Below, piece after piece: positions 52,401-63,385 of a stretch of DNA of 64,000 nucleotides. Positions within the stretch are counted from its first letter, which is position 1. Every line of letters begins with the position of its first letter. Source of the stretch: Trichosporon coremiiforme (Eukaryota; Basidiomycota; Tremellomycetes; Trichosporonales; Trichosporonaceae); contig BCJJ01000018.1 of NCBI GenBank assembly GCA_039545355.1, forward strand, positions 1-64,000, given 5' to 3'. The notes under the pieces were generated by a model, which did no database searches, was not told where the DNA came from, and saw only the letters and a program-made list of their open reading frames with translations. A program made the translations under genes and the position numbers.

Positions 52401-52500
52401 GGTTCCAACACCATGTCTTGAATTGGTTCCAACACCATGTTTTTCTTTTGGTTCCAACACCATTGTCACACTAGATCATCATTTGTTCCAACACATCACG
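52401..52500 (+). repeat. Four copies of GGTTCCAACACCATGT in a 3' UTR
   Basis: GGTTCCAACACCATGT occurs at 52401-52416 and 52425-52440. GGTTCCAACACCATTGT follows at 52450, and TGTTCCAACACATCAC at 52484. The first copy begins 32 bases after the transporter stop codon, so all four are likely in its 3' UTR. Spacing is irregular (24, 25 and 34 bases). The element does not match the Puf consensus. Confidence 0.85.
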
Positions 52501-55500
52501 ATCAGCATAGCATAGAACACTGCATAGGACTTGTCATGTATCATTAGCCATCGTTAGCCAGCATCGGGTCAGTGGGGGAGTTTCTTTATTAGTTGAAATC
52601 GGCGGTCTGGAAGGGAGAGCGTAGTCGGCAGAAGGTGTTGCTGACGTTCGGCTGGGTCGCACGGACTGAGGCGGATCTGAGCCTCTCTATCCTCCTGCAC
52701 GACCCTCGGCCATCCGGGGAGGTGGCACGTCAGAAGACATGATGTGACAAGAATAGACCCGCAGAACTTCTCCGGCCCATCCTCTGCTCAAGCGTCACCT
52801 CAGCTCATTCCGTAACCTGCCGAACGCCTCGGCTGTTGGTATTGTCAGGCAGCCCCGCTCAGATGAGCGATCGAGTGCAGACTCGGCAGACTCGGCAGCG
52901 TGAGCTTGACACGGTGCACCACGAGGTACAGCGATCCGTTGCGGAGATGAGTCCGACAACATGCCTCAGCGGAATGCTGCGGGCTGCGGAGGCAGCTCAA
53001 TGCTCAGCCCCGACGTGCTTCGTTCTGCCCCAGACTGCTGTCTCGCGTGAGAGAACAGCGAACCCGCCGAATGTAGCAATGGGCTCACGAACGGAATGCG
53101 GTTGAAGCGAGTCGGACTCGTATCTTGAGCGTTCGAGATCGAACTGGAGTCAGCAGTTAACAGCAAACCTGCGCATCACCAGTCAGCGCATCACCTGAAA
53201 GTCAGTCATGGGATGAGACGTCAGAAATCCACAATCAACGTGCAAAACGCGCTGATCAATGCTCCGCCGCCAAAGCGCCCAGCAGCAAAGCACGCCATGT
53301 CACCTTCGCCCCGGCCCAGAGTCGCGGATCAGCTCTCCGAATACTCGCCGATATCACGGTCTCTCGCATCCAGTCAACGGGCCTCACATACCAAGTGACT
53401 GCAGACCCGCAATGCATTGCAGCAACAGCGCGCACAGCACGTGTCCTTCCGCACAGTCCGCCGCTCGACATGACCAGCGATAAGAAACTCCGCGCCGGGT
53501 GCTCAGATACTCAGATACTCAGATGCGTGGTGCTAAGTATAGCCCCCCGATCTGCCGCCCCGATGCCAGTTCCCCAAGCACGCGGACGCCTCGTTCTCCG
53601 CAAAGGAGGCGCAGACACATGTCTCAAGCTTGTCTCAGCCTTGCTCGTCCCCTCGTTCCTTCGTTCCTACCCCGCAGGGTGCACAGTGCGCAAGGGCTGC
53701 GGAATATAATGAGGGGAGGCACTCCCCCACCGCCGCGAGAAGTCACCGATCAGATTCGATAAACGTCATGCCGACGCGTGCCGAGGTGTAGATCACGGAG
53801 GGCCGTTGACGGCGTGCGACGTGCGACCCGCTTCCACGACTGAAGAGTAGAGCGGACGGCATCACCGCTCGGTGTACGGTGTGCGGTGCGGAGACTCCAG
53901 ACGAAGTTCGGTGTCGTGCCCCGGCCCTCTCTTCGGTGATTCGTCGGAGACCCACGCCAGCCAGCCCGTTGTGCTGGCAGTTCGTCTAAATCGGCGCGAG
54001 ATCGATCACACCAGACCCCAGGAATGCGTAGGACTGCGCAGACAGTTTAGTCTGGTTCCAGTGTCTATTCTGAGCTCGAAAGTGTGCTGCAATGTGAAGC
54101 TGATGTCAAGTTGATATGGTGAAATGTCATGGAAGGTGATAAGGGAGGGCCGGATGAACCATGATAGCGCAATGGTGCGCGTGGCCGCGCCACTGACGCG
54201 TGTCGATCGGTGCCCGATGGTGGATCGGTGGAGCGTGCCTCCTGATCCAGCGGAAGCGACTGTGATCAAGTGAGCCTGTCGAGGCTGATCAGCACCAAGT
54301 CCCGGGTCGGCGCCGTCTATTTCCGCACCCCGCACAATGCCTGGCACCGCATCCTGCAGTCCTTGCGTGCTTACACCGCACGTACAAGCGAGAGACGAGA
54401 CTGCACGCGCACAGCGTGTCCTGCACACATGTAGAACGGCGCACTCCACCCCGCCCCCTTGCCTCCCCCATCCTTGCCCATGCACCCTAACGCGATCGAC
54501 GCTCAACGCCGTCCCGAGTGACCTAGTGACCGAGTCTGCATGTATCCCCCCACTGCCGCTCACCGCTCTTTGGTCCCGCACACCTCCGGAGCGGAGTGTT
54601 GATCTATAATCAGACACGACTAAAAATCAGCAGGTCAGCCCCTCTCAGCCCCGTTCAGGAGGACTGCGGCGCAGAATTCTGCAGAAGCAGGATCGTCCAT
54701 CGAACGTATCGACCCAAGTGTCGCAAACAAAGGTCCATAGAATGATTCGAAATACGTCGATTTGAACAGTGATTTGGACGATTCAAGTGATCGGGCTGCG
54801 CAGGCGGGCCCAAACAAGGATTTCGGTATCTAGCCCTCAATGCATTGGCAGTCGTAGCCGAGACCTGGCTGGCGGTGATTGCTAGCGGTGGAGCCAAGAT
54901 CTGCCGAGCGGACGAGCGTGCGCCTTAGCGCCTCCTGCGCTTTCTTCCCAGACGTCTCGCAGGTCTCGCACATATTGCAACCTGCCCTTATGGCGCAAGC
55001 CACGCCGCCACCCCCGCCCCCACGCTGCCCGCTGCGCCTCTGCGCGCCTCTGCGGCGACCACAGTTGATGGCAGAATGACGACGTTCCCAGCCCTTGGTG
55101 TAGCTTTGATGCAGACTTGGTGCGGGGCAGCTTGGCATACCGCTTCTCGGCACGGGCCGGTGCAATGCCGTCGGTGTGACGACAAACGCGCATCGCCGAG
55201 TCAATCTGTCGTCAGCAGGCAGGTCTGGCCGGGGTAGGCGGGTTAGGGGGGCTGGTTAGTGCGGTCAGTGATTCGGTCAGATGATGTGCCAATCTGTGCA
55301 AGTCAGATGACCCGCCCAAACAGTTGTATGAGGTCATTAGCTATTGCATTGGTTACAAACTAGGAGTGTAGAATGAACTACAGTTTTTAGATTAGATGAT
55401 AGAAGGAGCCGCGCCGGGCTCGCGATTACGCCTAAACGTTGTGGTAGATGTGGAGCCAGAAATGGTGATGGTTGCAGTGTCCGAGGGGAAGAGCGGAGCA

Positions 55501-55517
55501 CACGGTGAAGGATGCGC
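52501..55517. other. 3-kb gene-free spacer between converging transporter genes
   Basis: It lies between the 3' ends of the AAAP and acetate transporter genes. Short overlapping frames exist on both strands, none with a domain. A small 8-bp repeat (53502) is listed separately. I see nothing else that can be supported. Confidence 0.5.
53502..53525. repeat. 8-bp tandem repeat, CTCAGATA, three units
   Basis: CTCAGATA, CTCAGATA and CTCAGATG are adjacent. It lies in gene-free DNA, and no role is suggested. Confidence 0.8.
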
Positions 55518-56264
55518 TTAGGCGGGGGCGAGGTTGCCGATAGGGAGCGTGAAGTACGAGGTGTTGCCGTCGAGGAGACCAGCGAGGGCGACGTACATGG
55601 CTCCGAGACCGCCGGCGATACCGAAGCCACCACCGGCGAGCTTGGCGGCGTGCGAGGCGCAGAGATCACCTGCCGCGAGACAGAAGAATGCACAGGCGAC
55701 GACGAAGAATGTGAAGCAGAGGGCGACCGAAGAACGAAGAAGAGCAGTGAGGAGGAAGCAGGTTACGATACCCCACATGACAAGGTATAGACCGACCGCC
55801 TGAGCCATCTCGGAGGGGTTCTTCTCGTAAGCCTTGGCGACGCCGAACCAGGGGATGTTGATGCAAGCGAAGGAGACCCAGAAAGCGCCGTAGCCGGTGA
55901 AAGCACAAGTACCGAAAGTGTTACCGCAGGCCCACTCCATGCAGCCACAGATGATCTGGCACACACCGCCGTACATGAGGGCGACACCGACGAGGACGTT
56001 GGGCTTCTCGACGCCACGAGCACCGAGGTTGTAGAGCGAGAGGAGGAGGGTCGTTCCACCGAAGCCCATGAGACCGAGAGGGGCGGGGTTGGCGAACTTA
56101 CGGTGGAACACCGGGAGAGCGGGCTGCGAGTTGTCCGCGGGGTGTCCACCGGGGGTGATGAAGCGGCTCATGGCAGCGCCGGAGTTGTAGACAACATCCT
56201 GCTGAGAGCTCTGCTGAACCTTCTCCTGCGCGAAGTCGGGGGAGGAGACGTTGGGGGTCGACAT
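55518..56264 (-). CDS. Acetate/succinate channel family transporter (Ato/GPR1/FUN34/YaaH)
   Basis: 248 aa from the ATG at 56264; the frame upstream is open but sits in the promoter and leader. Residues 1-60 are hydrophilic. Residues about 61-70 contain NPAPLGLMGF, the signature of the GPR1/FUN34/YaaH family. Six hydrophobic helices follow: TTLLLSLYNLG, VALMYGGVCQIICGCMEW, GYGAFWVSFACI, VGLYLVMWGIVTCF, VALCFTFFVVACAFF and GIAGGLGAMYVALAGLL. Characterised yeast members (Ato1/Ady2, Gpr1) are plasma-membrane proteins for acetate uptake or acetate/ammonium export and form hexamers. The length is usual for the family. No intron. Expression in related yeasts is often carbon-source controlled, but I see no site that shows this here. 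Confidence 0.93.
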   Translation of the reverse strand: MSTPNVSSPDFAQEKVQQSSQQDVVYNSGAAMSRFITPGGHPADNSQPALPVFHRKFANPAPLGLMGFGGTTLLLSLYNLGARGVEKPNVLVGVALMYGGVCQIICGCMEWACGNTFGTCAFTGYGAFWVSFACINIPWFGVAKAYEKNPSEMAQAVGLYLVMWGIVTCFLLTALLRSSVALCFTFFVVACAFFCLAAGDLCASHAAKLAGGGFGIAGGLGAMYVALAGLLDGNTSYFTLPIGNLAPA

Positions 56265-59200
56265 TGTGGTCACGGCTGGTCTGGTCCTTGAGGAGAGAGG
56301 GAGGAGGCCGAGTCGGTTGCTTGTGGGGAAAGATTCTGGACGAGACGTCGAGTGCCAGTTCTTATACCCGCTCGAAGACGAGAACGAGTGGTGCAGGAAA
56401 ACGTATCCAGGTCCTGGCATCCTGCCTACCCCACCTTGGCCGTACCCGCCTTGCAGCCCTCACAACAAGCAGCGCATGCTCGCTCGTCTAAAACACAGGA
56501 CCCTCGACAGCAAACCCTCAGCTCAGCACCGGGGCCCAGCTGATTCGATCGGGTCCATGTGGGGCACACGGGCGATACCAATCAGCGTCGGGTGCTCCTA
56601 TCGTCCCTACGGCACCTACGGCTGTTAGCGGCACGAGAGGCTCGAAAAATCACGGTTGCTTGGGCCCAGTGCTCTCACTTAGGTCGTGACTGCCCGATTT
56701 TGCCTAGGTGGCCAGGTGCGGATCGGTCTTCAATCAGAGACCCTTAGGGCCAATTGTTACCCCAAGATATGCCCCAGAAAAAGTCTCTCGGCTACAATTC
56801 CAGACACCCCCGATGAGCACTGTGCTGCTGCCCAAACCGGTGCTGAGCCCGCTGAGCCCGCCGAGTGCCCGGGATCCAGGGCGTCGCAGGCGCGCTGCTT
56901 GTCGTGCCGCTTGACCAATCGGTTTCGGCCTATGAGCGATCACAGCCGTCCGGGGTCGGCGAGGCGTTCGGCGACTGGCGTACCTGCGTAACTGGCCGTA
57001 ACTGGCCCTCGACTCGCCTCCCAGAGCGAGAATCTCGAATCTCTGAACCCTCCGCTGGGTTCAGGCGATGACGCGCGCTGTCCCATGTCCCGCTCTGTGC
57101 CGCCTCATTGGGCGGTTTTCATCAGACGACAAAGGAGAGGCACGGGGTACGCGGAGGCGAGCTCTGGAAAATTAGGTACATTGCGCGCCTCGGGTGGCGG
57201 CGGCGCAGAGGAAGAACAGCAGCTCCACCCAAGCCATCAGATCAGATTGTCACCGAAACTCAACCGGTCCCCCTCGTCGGTGCTCCAGATACCGCAAAAC
57301 CGATCAACCCGAATGCTTGCGTGCCCCGTTGCTGCTGTGCCTCTCCTTGAACCCGAATACAACCCAAGCGAGCAGGCAGGTCGGACGAGAGTCCAGGGGA
57401 GGAAGAGCGGAGGAAGCCATTCATTATTCACATTGCGGTATTCTTAGACTTGTGAGGCAAGACACAAGCCTTTGTGGGGCCAGTCAGACGCGGTGCGCGG
57501 TGCGCGACAGAATGCCAGCATTTCACAGTCAGAATAGACAGAACGCGACGCAGAGAGAAAGGGCAGCAGGTACGTCGGGCGGGTATACGGAATCCACGTC
57601 GAGCGGCTGGGCGGTTGGGACGAGTTGCCCTGGCATCGCGGCCATGCGGCCCGGGGAGTATCAGATCGACAAAGTTTAATGAGCGACTTTGGCGAGGGAG
57701 TAGAGCAGATCAGTGACGTTGCGCGCGTCTCGAGTTGATCGCAACGACGCCGGAGCGAAGTTGCCGGCTCTGGAGCGGCGATGAGCGGTCGCGATTCGTC
57801 GGATTTGAACGACGATATTGGTGGAACGCCAGGCACAGCATGAGGGGCACCGTGCTATCTGGGGTGTTAGGGCCGGCTTATTCCCGACCTGGGCGCGCTG
57901 GCCGCCGTCTGTCGCATCTGCGGTGAGTGGGAGTGGGAAGCGTTGGAGTGGGTGTGCGGGGACGCTGGACGGCTCGTGACCTAATGCTGGCTGACGAGAG
58001 CAGTATCGCGCGAGTAGAGCGGGCATTGCGCGGCGATTGAGCGGGTGTAGACGGGCACCAAAGGGTCGTTCAGGGTCCAGCAGCAGGTCACATGCGAATC
58101 ACGCGCTGATATCGCCCAGGGCCGCCCCCGTGCTCAGGGTTCCGTGCCAGCCTGCCGAGCCGGCCGTATCGCGTCGTCGTTTTAACCGAGCGAGCTCCCG
58201 ATCTCCAAACCCCTTGATTGAGATATCACTCGCGTTGTTTGCTCTGCCTTGCTTTGCAACACGCTAAGAACGTGGGCCCGGCCGCTACCCGTGTGCGGCT
58301 AGACACTTACCTCCGACCATGGAGATTAGCCAGGCAGGCAGCAGTGCGGTGGAGGCATCTGCCACTAGCAACCATGAAAGAGCAACGGGAGTGGAGGCAA
58401 GTCCTGTCCAGTGGTCAGCCCGTGGACAAACAATGGTGAATAGCTGTGGGGAACCTGGAGATACCGCGGTAGCTTGCGATGCCTCGCTGTCTTTCAGCGA
58501 GCCGAAACAGGCGACAGGCGAACGCGAGTGAAAAGACCAAAGGAGGGGGGCACGTAACGGGGTTGCCGGCGCCCGTATGCTCACGTTCAAGAACCTCTGA
58601 AGCGAGTATCAGTATGCCAAGACAAATACTGTGTGACTGTGTGACTTGTATGGATGGATGAAGGCAGAACAGAGTGTGAGCGATGAACGTAGGGCACAAT
58701 CTCTCGCCGCAACAACATCACTGCTGACGGGCGAGGAGACGGCGGCGGTGGGTGGGTCTGACGTCGAGCACGGCCTTGGTCTTATATACCCCGGTCTTCT
58801 TGACTGGAGCAGCTACGTCAAGTGGTGCAGTAGCCTGGCACGGACTCCGGCCGCGGGAGCGCGCGGTGGTGCGCGGCGTGCAGCGCGTAGCGCGAAGCGC
58901 GAGCGGTGAGCAGCGGGATTTCAACGTAGTGCGGGGGCACGCTGGGGCCAACACAGGCAGTCACGGGGACCCGGGGGGCCAGCATGATGATGCAGTGACA
59001 CAGCCAATCTGCGCGCTTGTTTGGGTGGAACCGCGTGGTTTCGCAGAGGCACGCCGGTGGCCGGCCGGCACGGCCGACGCAACCGGCCTGCGAACCGGCC
59101 TAGCGTCGGCCTGTGAGTGGAATGTCCATGTAATGTTCACTGTCATCTGACGGCGACTCCGATGGAACTCGATGCTGATTATCAAGATAACGCAGAAGCA

Positions 59201-60625
59201 TCGGTAACGTTGCGGCATGGGCCCATGCCGCTTGGCACGTGTGGGTGGACGCACGCTTTGGGCACGGCGTGATGAGGGGTGTGGTGGGGGGATGTGGGGC
59301 TTGGCGTTTCTTATCGTTGCTTGGCACAAGCCATGCGGGCACGACACACGGCCTGATCGCAGCTGGCAGCGGGCAAGCCATTCAGGATCGTGATCAGTGC
59401 GTGCCGGGCAGCGACGCAAGCCTGACTCGGAATGTGATCTTGGGTCCGAGACCTCTGCCAAGGATGGAATCGCTTGGCATCGTAGATCTCCTCCTCTCAC
59501 TGGCTCCTGCTGCAGCCACCGACACTGATGGTGTCTCAGCTGCTGCATGGCTGCACCGTACTCCCTTATGCACTTCGAACGCTCACTGCGTGTGCGATGC
59601 GCAGGCGGACGACCGAGCGCACTGACGTCGCAAACTCCACTATCAACATACCGACGATCCGTGCCTCGGCCATCCGCAGCGACTACGGACGAGTTAGCAC
59701 GAATCCGAATGCGACCTCGTGGTTATCTAAGCATATCCACTAAAGCCTCTAGTCCGCATCTTAATGCACTGGAATCAGTCCATTCCAGCACGGCAGATCC
59801 CCTCCTCCGGTGACGGAGCGCAGCGGACATGTGCTCTCGGTCTCGGTCGTGTGAGGACGATAAGCTCAGATCAATACACGCCCTCCGAGCGAGAGACGAG
59901 TCCTGACGTACAGGCATTCCGGCTTTGTGGTCCCCGTGGACCAGCGATGACAGCGCCGTTCCGGAAGGAAGGTTGCCCGCCCTCGGAGAGGGTCCGCGAG
60001 GCAGCAAGGGGGAAGATCGAAAGGAGAGACGATATTAGAATTGAGGAAGCGCCGACAGCGGAGGTGACCACGGCACTTCGAGGAACAATCTCCGCTGAGG
60101 AGATAAGCTATTGATGTATGGGTGACCGGGCCGGGCCGTCGCCATGGATGCATGGACTCCAGGCCCTTGGATATCGTCTTGAGCGAGAGGTTGTCCGATC
60201 TAGGTCCAGTGCAGGGCAACGACTACGGATCAGTAGTAGAACGCCGGCACAAGGCTGTTCAACGTCCTGTCGGTCATATATGGCTTCCAGCTCAGGTCCC
60301 TTGTTCTGACAGTACACGGCCGACGAGTGCAGCGAGAAGGCTCTTCACACCTCCCGTCCAGGTGACCAGCCGCCGTTAGAAACCGACGACCATAGCGCTG
60401 ACCAGGCGTGCACGACACTGACGGCATCAACCGCGACAGAGCCTGTGCCACTGCCGGGTGACACCGGGCCGTCCACTTTCAGCCGGCGTCACATCCCCCT
60501 GTTATCTCATACACAGGAGTCTGTGGTTTCAGTCATGTAAGTCTGGTTTTACCGTCACCCTAGCTCCTGCGTCGTGGCCACTTTATCAACTCGCTCTCTG
60601 ACTTGGCCCCCGTCGTCCAGGCATC
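56265..60625. other. 4.4-kb gene-free spacer
   Basis: No supported gene. Open frames reach at most about 195 codons, overlap on both strands and show no domain. The 59764-60114 plus frame ends in a charged stretch (GKIERRDDIRIEEAP) but has no good start, splice extension or homologue that I recognise. Confidence 0.5.
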
Positions 60626-60705
60626 AGCGACGTAGCTCAGATGGAAGAGCGTTGGGCTCATACGAGACCACCCAAAGGGCAGAAGATCGAAACTTCTCGT
60701 CGCTA
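60626..60705 (+). tRNA. Elongator tRNA-Met (CAT) with a 7-nt intron
   Basis: The acceptor stem AGCGACG/CGTCGCT closes fully, with discriminator A. The D arm is GCTC-AGATGGAA-GAGC. The anticodon stem is TTGGG/CCCAA with loop C-T-CAT-A. The T arm is AGAAG-ATCGAAA-CTTCT. Seven extra bases (CGAGACC) after position 37 form the intron. The GTAGCTCAG...GGAAGAGC body is typical of elongator, not initiator, methionine tRNA. The T loop begins ATCG where TTCG is usual, a small departure in the B box. A T-run follows five bases after the 3' end. Confidence 0.92.
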
Positions 60706-60709
60706 GACG

Positions 60710-60714
60710 TTTTT
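60710..60714 (+). terminator. Pol III T-run after tRNA-Met
   Basis: Five T residues lie five bases beyond the tRNA 3' end, the expected position and length for RNA polymerase III termination. Confidence 0.75.
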
Positions 60715-61843
60715 GATTTATTATCACTTATTGCACAGACCGCCAGTACGGTTGCTGTTGGCGCAGGCGCGCGGAAGGCCGAGGTGAGGCAGGGCGAGGC
60801 GCGGAGAATTCGACGAGCCGCGACCACAGTGCCCGCGCTCCCTCCGCTCCCTCCGCCGCTGGCATCTGGCATGCAGACACGCACTTCACTGAACGAGGTC
60901 AGGTTTACCCTTCACCTCTAAAATCCGCCTTATAACTGATGGCTGGACCTCCGGCTTTCGCTCGGTCTTAAACCCTCCGTCTTTGGCGGGCGCTTCGTGC
61001 TCTTACCGCCACGGAACACCGACGTCGACCACGCAGGGCAAGGTTTGAAGGGAGGAGTGTACCTCACCAGCAACTATCAGCCGTGGGAAGCCGGGGCTGG
61101 GCCCTCGCAGGATAGGGCCGTTGCTGATAAGCCCGAGCCGCAGTATCCACCTCTGAGCTGTCGTTTGCGGAGCTCGAAGGTGTACCAGAGGGCTTTTTCT
61201 ACTCCTCCCCAGACCAGGGCGAAGCTGTGTATGGCGACATTGCGGGAAGGCAGCCGCTATTGCCAATGCTGTCAACAGACTGTGACTCTCGCCAATCGAA
61301 CACATACCCTTGTTATCACTTCAAGCGTGCCCACGGCTCTGTACCGGGCTCTGTACACTTCCAAGCATCGACTTCAACACCGTTAACGGGTAATCCCCGG
61401 ATAAACCAGCAAGAGCACCTCGGTATACCCCTACCTCCGCTGACCCACACATCAGCGCTCGTATAGTGTAGGTGGTTATCACCGTCCGTTGTGGTTATTC
61501 GTTACACCCCGATCCGGGCTGACCGCTGTTCGACTCAGCGTGCGAGCACGTCTTTTTGGGTTTTGCTGGAGGTTCGTACCGGGGTGGGAGATCGAGGTGT
61601 GCTCCCAGAGTGTGTCAGTATGCATTGCTTGTAGGTGCCGGTGCTGCAGTCCTTCACCGTCAGTCCACACTCGCTGCCTTCCTCCCTCGGTGTCCTTCAT
61701 CGTCCCGATCAGGTCGTGACTTGGTCGCGCACAACCCATCCGCCAACGCCTCGTCCATCACGTGACGCGTCGCCACTGTCAACAATCGTGGAAGGGCCTC
61801 CACTTCGCATCTCCTTCCACCTTCACCTCTCTCGCAAAGCATC
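60715..61843. other. Spacer and promoter of the HSBP1-like gene
   Basis: No supported gene. A CACGTG (61759-61764, inside CATCACGTGACG) lies 80 bp before the HSBP1-like start, followed by a CT/CA-rich leader. I did not find a clear heat-shock element (inverted nGAAn units). Confidence 0.5.
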
Positions 61844-62445
61844 ATGTCCGAGACACAGGCGCAAAACCTCTCCTCGTCAACAGGAACGACAGGTTCGAAG
61901 AAGGATGAGGCTTCCGCCGCCTCCGCTCCGTCGACGGCTGGCCTGGCCCTGTCGCCTGACACACGCGCCGACTCGAGCTCGACAACGCTGAACGCGAAGA
62001 ACGTCGCGACGCCGGGCGAGCTGTGCGGATTCGTGAGTTGCTTCAACTCGCCTCAATATTTTTGCTACAATAACCCGGAGTATGATAGCTGACGCCAGGT
62101 TGACACGTTACTGAACACGCTCGAGACGAGGTTCGACGATATGAGCGAGCAGGTCTTGTGAGTTTCGAGCTTCGTATTTGCTGTTCCCCAAGCTGACGAC
62201 AGGGCGCGGAGTGAGTACACATGTACCGTCTGCACCCTCCTTCTCCCGAGATCGGGGAGACGATGGACAGGAGCGGACACGGACGGACAGAAGTGGACGA
62301 CAACAGCTTTCGAGATTCTTTCGAGCGCAAGCTGACAGCAGTGACGGAGATGTCTTCGCGCATCGATAACCTCGAGACGGCGATTTCGGACCTGATGCAG
62401 GGCGGCGAGCCCCCGAGCCCGAGTCCGGCGCAGAAGAGGCATTAA
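61844..62445 (+). CDS. Heat-shock-factor-binding-protein-1-like coiled-coil protein
   Basis: Four exons (61844-62032, 62099-62157, 62203-62210, 62342-62445) join in frame to 119 aa. Residues 1-55 are Ser/Ala/Thr-rich and poorly conserved. About residues 59-107 match HSBP1: ELCGFVDTLLNTLETRFDDM, then SEQVLARMTEMSSRIDNLET and ISDLMQ. This is a heptad coiled coil with hydrophobics at a/d, as in the trimeric human protein of 76 aa. HSBP1 binds the trimerisation helices of heat-shock factor and dampens it. A second reported role is in WASH complex assembly. Which applies in this fungus is unknown. The third exon is only 8 nt, but the joined reading LAR-M-TEMSSRI fits the family exactly. All three introns end in CTGAC plus five or six bases including the AG. 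Confidence 0.88.
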
Positions 62446-63385
62446 GCCTGTCGAAGACGTGAAGCTTTCGGCCGTGGTGGCCCGAGACGCAGCTCCTCGT
62501 CACCGCGAACGGAGAGGCCGATGGCACAGTGTGTGATGGGCAGAGGCTCGTTGCGGTCACATCTGGACTACGGTGACGCACGGAGGAAAGCTTCTATCAC
62601 TCAGAGATCTCCCCGCGACGCACGCAGCGCATACGAAAGGGGAGGATGGTAGACCAGAGTTGTATGTATCATAGTCTAGAGACACTGCTACGTGTCATGA
62701 TAACGTGTCAATGAGACGATGGCGTCTGTGCATTGTGCTCGGTCCCGAGGACGTTGACCTCGAAGCGTCGAGAGCCGCGAAGTAGTTGCTGCTGTCTGCG
62801 CAACACCGAGTCAGCTGGCCATCATTCAGAACACTCTGCTGCCAGAAGGGTCTTGTATCCTTGCCCCTATGGTGCCGCACTGAGCACTACTCCGTCCGGG
62901 TAGTGGGTCTCCCTAACGGGGTATGCGGAAGCAAATGGAAAATCATTAGGGCGCTGTATGGGCGTGTCGTTCTCTACGTCACCGCGCGGCTCGCATCGTC
63001 AGCCCGTCAGCCCTCTGCTGGCCCGCCTGGGCGCGGTGGGTGCTGCGGGCTCTCCACTTTCATCACCATCTCATCATCCCTCCCTCCCTCCGTCAGTCAC
63101 TTCGACTTTTACCCCCATCCATCCATCCACACCAAGCTCCGTCACACTTCTCCAGGCGGACCATCCACTCCTCACTCTTTCCTCTTTGTTGTTCTCGCCG
63201 TCCTCGCCGCTCTCGCTAGCTCGTTCTTCAGACGCATACAGCGAAACCGCGCAGCGCGACCGACCCCCCTCCCCCGATCACACGCACCGCTCCCCGCACG
63301 CGCCGATCACCCACACTATACACATCCACACAACCAAATACAGCCTAGAAGTACAAAGACGACCAACCCTCGCTCACAACCCACC
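62446..63385. other. Spacer and pyrimidine-rich promoter of the TMEM33-like gene
   Basis: The first 550 bases show no gene. From about 63040 the plus strand is strongly CT/CA-rich (TCCCTCCCTCCGTCAG, CTCTTTCCTCTTTG), the expected start region and leader of the next gene. Confidence 0.55.

Noticed and set aside
59764..60114. 116-codon plus frame ending in a charged stretch
   Set aside because: No recognisable family, leader or splice evidence. It is compatible with chance in GC-rich DNA.
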